64,000 nucleotides of DNA from Roseomonas sp. KE2513 (GTDB lineage Bacteria; Pseudomonadota; Alphaproteobacteria; Acetobacterales; Acetobacteraceae), in assembly GCF_016107305.1 (NCBI RefSeq), contig NZ_RCVR01000001.1, forward strand, positions 62,001-126,000, given 5' to 3'. The number at the start of each line of letters is the position of its first letter. Within the stretch, counting starts at the first letter, position 1. The translations under genes and the position numbers were made by a program. Below the pieces are notes generated by a model. The model had not been told where the DNA came from. It did no database searches and saw only the letters and a program-made list of their open reading frames with translations. Shown here piece by piece: positions 63,709 through 64,000 of the stretch.

Positions 63709-64000
63709 ATGGAACTGCTTCTCTCCAACCTCGCACACGGATTCGGCGTCGCTCTCACGCTGAACAATGTGCTCTTCGCGCTGCTGGGCGCTCTGATCGG
63801 CACCGCCATCGGCGTGCTGCCGGGCATCGGCCCCGTGGCCACCATCTCGCTCCTGCTGCCGATCACCTTCGGCCAGCCCGCGACCACCGCCATCATCATG
63901 CTCGCCGGCATCTACTACGGCGCGCAGTACGGCGGCTCGACCACCTCGATCCTGCTGAACCTGCCCGGCGAGGTCTCCTCGGTCGTCACGACGCTCGAGG
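63709..64000 (+). CDS. tctA: Tripartite tricarboxylate transporter TctA (partial)
   Basis: First 97 codons; the gene runs off the window. [36 protein letters not shown] and [23 protein letters not shown] are the hallmark TctA motifs. Ribosome site AGGAAGG. Large membrane subunit of about 500 residues in full. Confidence 0.93.
   Translation, partial: MELLLSNLAHGFGVALTLNNVLFALLGALIGTAIGVLPGIGPVATISLLLPITFGQPATTAIIMLAGIYYGAQYGGSTTSILLNLPGEVSSVVTTLE

Noticed and set aside
62776-63738. N-terminal extension of the M20 peptidase
   Set aside because: Open in frame but antisense to tctB, charged low-complexity and outside the family length.

Overview
The window is one contiguous stretch of a GC-rich (about 70%) alphaproteobacterial chromosome. 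The best fit is a Roseomonas-like member of the Acetobacteraceae or another Rhodospirillales. This is inferred from the ybgC-tolQRAB-pal-cpoB-tilS-ftsH order, the zapA / 6S RNA / 5-formyl-THF cyclo-ligase / YmdB neighbourhood, the alphaproteobacterial type of SerC, DUF1491 and DUF4164 proteins, the class I (DhnA-type) aldolase, and several tripartite tricarboxylate transporter (Tct/Bug) components. I found no tRNA, rRNA, insertion sequence, prophage or CRISPR array. Gene density is high, operons often overlap by 4 bases, and GTG and TTG starts are frequent.

Layout. 0.06-9.1 kb: a glycerate/glycolate area with glycerate 2-kinase, a PEP-CTERM secreted protein behind a good sigma-54 promoter match, a pyruvate kinase that carries an N-terminal DNA-binding-type HTH, Ada, a TPR lipidless secreted protein and a lone GlcF. 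9.1-18.3 kb: hisZ-purA, a lipoprotein, a TPR-glycosyltransferase fusion, an MFS carrier, serC and an AI-2E-family permease. 18.3-31.5 kb: a long leftward block thiD-glmM-folP-ftsH-tilS-cpoB-pal-tolB-tolA-tolR-tolQ-ybgC. 32.2-35.5 kb: yebC-ruvC-ruvA and ruvB. 35.7-42.1 kb: PPOX-family protein, arfB, a solitary TctC, DUF4337, a large MscS channel and YmdB. 42.1-43.7 kb: cyclo-ligase, 6S RNA, zapA, DUF4164. 43.9-49 kb: fba, thiE, a duplicated pair of small secreted proteins, a FkbM methyltransferase and a glycine-rich DUF533 protein. 49-54.3 kb: the EF-P module epmA / epmB - tctC - efp - suhB. 54.5-58.1 kb: a three-gene non-flagellar MotA/MotB-like operon. 58.4-64 kb: small conserved genes, panE-M20 peptidase, and tctB-tctA running off the end.

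How the genes work together. Glycerate kinase, pyruvate kinase and GlcF fit a glycolate/glycerate to pyruvate route. The Tol-Pal genes and FtsH maintain the envelope. TolA and two other secreted proteins are very proline-rich, which fits a need for modified EF-P. The MotA/MotB pair is a second ion-driven TolQ-like complex whose partner has a coiled coil far longer than the periplasm is deep.

Most unusual items: the HTH-pyruvate kinase fusion with a direct repeat just upstream of it; the MotA/MotB-like operon with its 42-bp internal repeats; a helically phased CACAGG array upstream of efp; a cluster of four perfect hairpins between converging genes; and the sigma-54 site for the PEP-CTERM gene. 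All functional statements are from reading the sequence and from family knowledge; no database search was run.
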